A DNA stretch of 64,000 nucleotides from UBA7434 sp042090785 (lineage in GTDB: Bacteria; Pseudomonadota; Gammaproteobacteria; Pseudomonadales; UBA7434): positions 37,341-101,340 of the forward strand of contig JBELIP010000006.1 of the NCBI GenBank assembly GCA_042090785.1, given 5' to 3'. The position numbers were made by a program, and so were the translations under genes. Under the pieces are notes generated by a model. That model had not been told where the DNA came from. It saw nothing but the letters and a program-made list of their open reading frames with translations, and did no database searches. Positions 61,418 through 64,000 of this stretch are shown piece by piece (positions within the stretch are counted from its first letter, which is position 1; each line of letters starts with the position of its first letter).

Positions 61418-63073
61418 TTAATGTTGCCAGCCCCAGTACAGCGTTAAAAAACCGTACACACTAATTACTATAAATATGAGCGTAGTGAATATTTTTGTAA
61501 TATGAAAATCCTTAGCTCGCCCCACTATGTACTCAGATGCATAAAGTAGAACGGCCAGACGTATTATTGCACTTAATACTTGGTCGCCACTGTCAAAGCC
61601 AACCACTAATACCGATGAGGCACCTAAAAGCAACAATACCAAAATGTCTTGTGTATCTAGGCGAAATAATTCTCGACGCGTCATACGAATTGATAAAATC
61701 AACACTACGACTAACACCGCGATTAACGCATCAATGTATAACTTACCCTCACCCCAACTTAATAGCGATAAATCATGATGATAAGACGCGATGAAAACGG
61801 TAAACACACTCATTGAATATAAAAGAAAGCGTGTAAAAAAACGACTGCCTGAAAATTTTGTCCAAGTTAAGATGGTAATAACAGCGATAACTAAAGAAAT
61901 AACACTTAATGAAATATCAATATATTCACTCGACCATACTAAGGCCAGCCAAATGGCACCAAGAAAACATTGAATAACAAGCGCGCCATGAGAATAAATC
62001 CAACCGATGCGTCTCAACCAAAGGTTTCGCCTCTCGCCATTTTCTGCACGCTTTTCACGCCGGTGCTGGGAAAATTTTGAATGCTTTAGAAAACAAATAA
62101 GTCCTAAGGTCGTCGTACAAAATAGTAAGTACAAAAACAGTACCAGTAAATCTGTCTCAAAACGGACAAAATAAGCAATCGATAGCAAGACAAAATTAAG
62201 CAGATAAAGTGCCGCAACCGATTGGTAATGCAATAAACCCAAGGTTAAAAATTGATGGTGTATATGCCGCTTATCAGGATGAAATGGTGATTGGCCATCA
62301 CGCATACGTAAAAGCATCACGGCAAGCGTATCAAGAATAGGTAAACCAACCACCATAATGGCTAATATTGGGCTTACCGCCGAACTGGGTGATTGGGTTG
62401 CTAATATAGCAAGACAAGCCGCCACAAAACCTAAAAACTGACTACCCGCATCCCCCATAAAAACCGAAGCCGGATGAGTATTAAACCGCAAAAAGCCTAA
62501 CAAACCACCCATAGTTGCACCGGCCACTAATGCCAATGACATTTCACCGGCGATATAACTTAGGTAACCAATAAACCCTAAGCTCAATAAACTCGAACCA
62601 GCGGCCAGACCATCTAAACCGTCACTTAAATTAACCGCATTCGTGACGCCAAGAATATATAAGGCCATTAATGGGTAGCTTAGCCAAGGTGTTATATCAC
62701 CCAAGCCTAAAAAAGGTGTTTTAGTAATTTCGACATTACCCAGTAAAAAAACGGCAACACCAATAATCTGACTAATAAACTTCCACTTGTAATCTAAGTC
62801 ATAACGATCATCTAAAAAGCCTGACAGCGCAATAATTGCCGCACCAATAAAAAAGCCTGATAACGATGACACATCACCCAACCAGAAAAGCGTCGGGATA
62901 AAAACCGCCATAATGATGGCAAGACCACCGCAACGGGGAATGGGGGCCTCATGAATTTTTCGATCGCCATCTGGCTCATCAACTAAGCCTAAAACTGGCG
63001 CATAGCGAATAGCTACCGGCACAAGTGCCGTGCTAATAAAGAGCGCTAATGCGAAACTGATTGCAATTTCCAC
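61418..63073 (-). CDS. WecA/MraY-like undecaprenyl-phosphate glycosylphosphotransferase with extra C-terminal membrane region
   Basis: 551 residues. Residues 1-340 are the polyprenyl-phosphate sugar-1-phosphate transferase: DD (88-89), NAVNLSDGLDG (145-155), FMGDAGS (206-211) and HIHH (270-273) all present. Probably adds GlcNAc-1-P to start the EPS repeat. Residues about 350-551 add about six membrane helices absent from WecA (~350 aa). GTG start. Between the exosortase and the prsT-like gene. Confidence 0.85.
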   Translation of the reverse strand: MEIAISFALALFISTALVPVAIRYAPVLGLVDEPDGDRKIHEAPIPRCGGLAIIMAVFIPTLFWLGDVSSLSGFFIGAAIIALSGFLDDRYDLDYKWKFISQIIGVAVFLLGNVEITKTPFLGLGDITPWLSYPLMALYILGVTNAVNLSDGLDGLAAGSSLLSLGFIGYLSYIAGEMSLALVAGATMGGLLGFLRFNTHPASVFMGDAGSQFLGFVAACLAILATQSPSSAVSPILAIMVVGLPILDTLAVMLLRMRDGQSPFHPDKRHIHHQFLTLGLLHYQSVAALYLLNFVLLSIAYFVRFETDLLVLFLYLLFCTTTLGLICFLKHSKFSQHRREKRAENGERRNLWLRRIGWIYSHGALVIQCFLGAIWLALVWSSEYIDISLSVISLVIAVITILTWTKFSGSRFFTRFLLYSMSVFTVFIASYHHDLSLLSWGEGKLYIDALIAVLVVVLILSIRMTRRELFRLDTQDILVLLLLGASSVLVVGFDSGDQVLSAIIRLAVLLYASEYIVGRAKDFHITKIFTTLIFIVISVYGFLTLYWGWQH

Positions 63074-63109
63074 GCCTTAAATACCAAACTGATTCGATTT
63101 CATTAGTTT

Positions 63110-64000
63110 TTACTCTGGGATATATTCAGGTAGTCGATCATAAAAAGCCGACAAAAAGTCAACTAAACGCTGATCAGCTTTGGCAATATCTTCCCCCTCA
63201 GGAACATAAGTCACCAAACGAACTAACGCACCATCTGTTCTTTGGCGAGTAACTGAATCCCAAAAAATATACCATTTTGCCAAATATTCATTAGTGATAT
63301 TTCGTCCTCGCCCTTCAAACCAGTAGTAAACAAGCTGATTATGCTTACCCATTTTCATATTGACGCGATTAACAAATAGAGGGGCATCATCACGTTCAAT
63401 CGCTTCTAAGGACTCTATAGTATGGCTCTTAATCTGCCATCCGCCTCCGGGTAAACAAGATTTTGGCGAGTGAATAGAAGCACCTTTACGCTGTTCTTTA
63501 TACCAAGCCGTATAAAAATTTACCGAATCCGAAGCGCCCACTTTTTTAAAGTTACCAATAAAATAATCGGTCAACTTTAAGACATCAAGTACATCTTCTT
63601 TTAATCCTGTCTGCTTACCTAACCAGCCATTATTTTCGAGCGGAAAGTCTATAAACTCATTACGCTCTGGAATAATATCTTGTCGCTCTGTAAAGTAATT
63701 TGACGCAGGTATAGCGATAATTAGGAGAACAATACCTATCCAAGCAGGGGTAGCCAACGTCAGCGGCTTAGCCTCAAAATTCTCCGGTTGCTCACCGCCA
63801 CCAAAATCTAAATCGAATAATGACCCAAAGCTACCTTGGCGTGATGAACACAAGTAAAATAACCAAATCTCAAATAACAACACACCGAGACAGGCCATAA
63901 ACACAATCCAGCCTTCAAAGTCATGTAAAAAGCCTTCTGCTGCTGCAATACCAAAATGCTCAACGGTAACGCCTATAACGCCTATTCTGAAACTATTCAT
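63110..64000 (-). CDS. exosortase with fused EpsI domain (XrtD/XrtA type), 5-prime end outside the window
   Basis: 296 residues visible; the gene continues past 64000, so the catalytic cysteine half is missing and the first visible Met is internal. Visible exosortase parts: Arg in MNSFRIGVIG (residue 5) and His in AEGFLHDFEGW (residue 26), then membrane helices to about 105. Residues 106-296 are an EpsI domain with SPKSCLPGGGWQI (178-190). Such fusions serve EPS-linked protein sorting (PEP-CTERM or VPLPA-CTERM targets). Subtype is a guess. Confidence 0.85.
   Translation of the reverse strand: MNSFRIGVIGVTVEHFGIAAAEGFLHDFEGWIVFMACLGVLLFEIWLFYLCSSRQGSFGSLFDLDFGGGEQPENFEAKPLTLATPAWIGIVLLIIAIPASNYFTERQDIIPERNEFIDFPLENNGWLGKQTGLKEDVLDVLKLTDYFIGNFKKVGASDSVNFYTAWYKEQRKGASIHSPKSCLPGGGWQIKSHTIESLEAIERDDAPLFVNRVNMKMGKHNQLVYYWFEGRGRNITNEYLAKWYIFWDSVTRQRTDGALVRLVTYVPEGEDIAKADQRLVDFLSAFYDRLPEYIPE

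Noticed and set aside
1..64000. tRNA, rRNA, CRISPR arrays, insertion sequences, prophage
   Set aside because: Looked for cloverleaf signatures, regularly spaced repeats, transposase or phage proteins; none seen.

Overview
The window is a stretch of chromosome from a Gram-negative gammaproteobacterium, most likely a marine relative of the pseudomonads (Cellvibrionales or Spongiibacteraceae type; this placement is inference). Three things support it: a complete S10-spc-alpha ribosomal protein block, the block proA-nadD-rsfS-rlmH-mrdA-rodA-mltB-rlpA-dacA-ybeD-lipB in the order known from Pseudomonas, and an exosortase-linked exopolysaccharide locus of the kind common in aquatic Gram-negatives. 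I see no tRNA, rRNA, CRISPR array, insertion sequence or prophage. Base composition leans to A+T and looks even throughout.

Positions 1-16,200 are a mosaic of small units: dapA, a DUF3806-like protein, a KorA/TrfB-like DNA-binding protein with a histone-like tail, a two-gene RND efflux operon, a lone exbD, ogt, a small zinc-ribbon protein, a DUF4126 membrane protein, a DUF2452-like protein, the cmoA-cmoB tRNA wobble-modification pair, a compact exosortase-family gene with a membrane partner, several unknown small proteins and a tyrosine phosphatase. Positions 16,285-20,474 hold an MsbA-type lipid flippase followed by an unusual fusion of a WaaP/InaA-like kinase with a glycoside-hydrolase-like domain. 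The pair ends at a clear terminator. Next come divergent ssb and uvrA, then a membrane-bound diguanylate cyclase.

Positions 26,136-41,191 are the ribosomal protein super-cluster on the minus strand, from a strong sigma70-like promoter ahead of rpsJ to a terminator after rplQ. It includes rpmJ (29759-29875), which is short and easily missed. The usual rpsL-rpsG-fusA-tuf genes are not upstream of rpsJ. A patatin-like phospholipase gene lies there instead, and beyond it, divergently, an EF-G gene of the second-paralog type (fusA2). After it come a YbcJ-like S4 protein, an enoyl-CoA hydratase-family gene and a GlsB/YeaQ-type membrane protein.

Positions 46,868-57,180 are the minus-strand cell-wall and housekeeping block (proA to lipB): rod-shape elongation enzymes (PBP2, RodA, MltB, RlpA, PBP5), ribosome factors (RsfS, RlmH), NAD synthesis (NadD) and lipoylation (LipB, without lipA behind it). 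A BON-domain lipoprotein gene diverges from proA. The window ends inside an exopolysaccharide/protein-sorting operon on the minus strand: exosortase with fused EpsI domain (cut by the window edge), a WecA/MraY-like initiating transferase, a PrsT-like TPR lipoprotein and WecB.

The least explained items are a dispersed, terminator-linked repeat with three copies (8.0, 45.0 and 46.8 kb), the kinase-hydrolase fusion, the separate exosortase pair at 12.6 kb, a strong hairpin between rpsJ and rplC, lysine/alanine-rich tails on two unrelated DNA-binding proteins, and a likely non-standard ATT start for rlpA.
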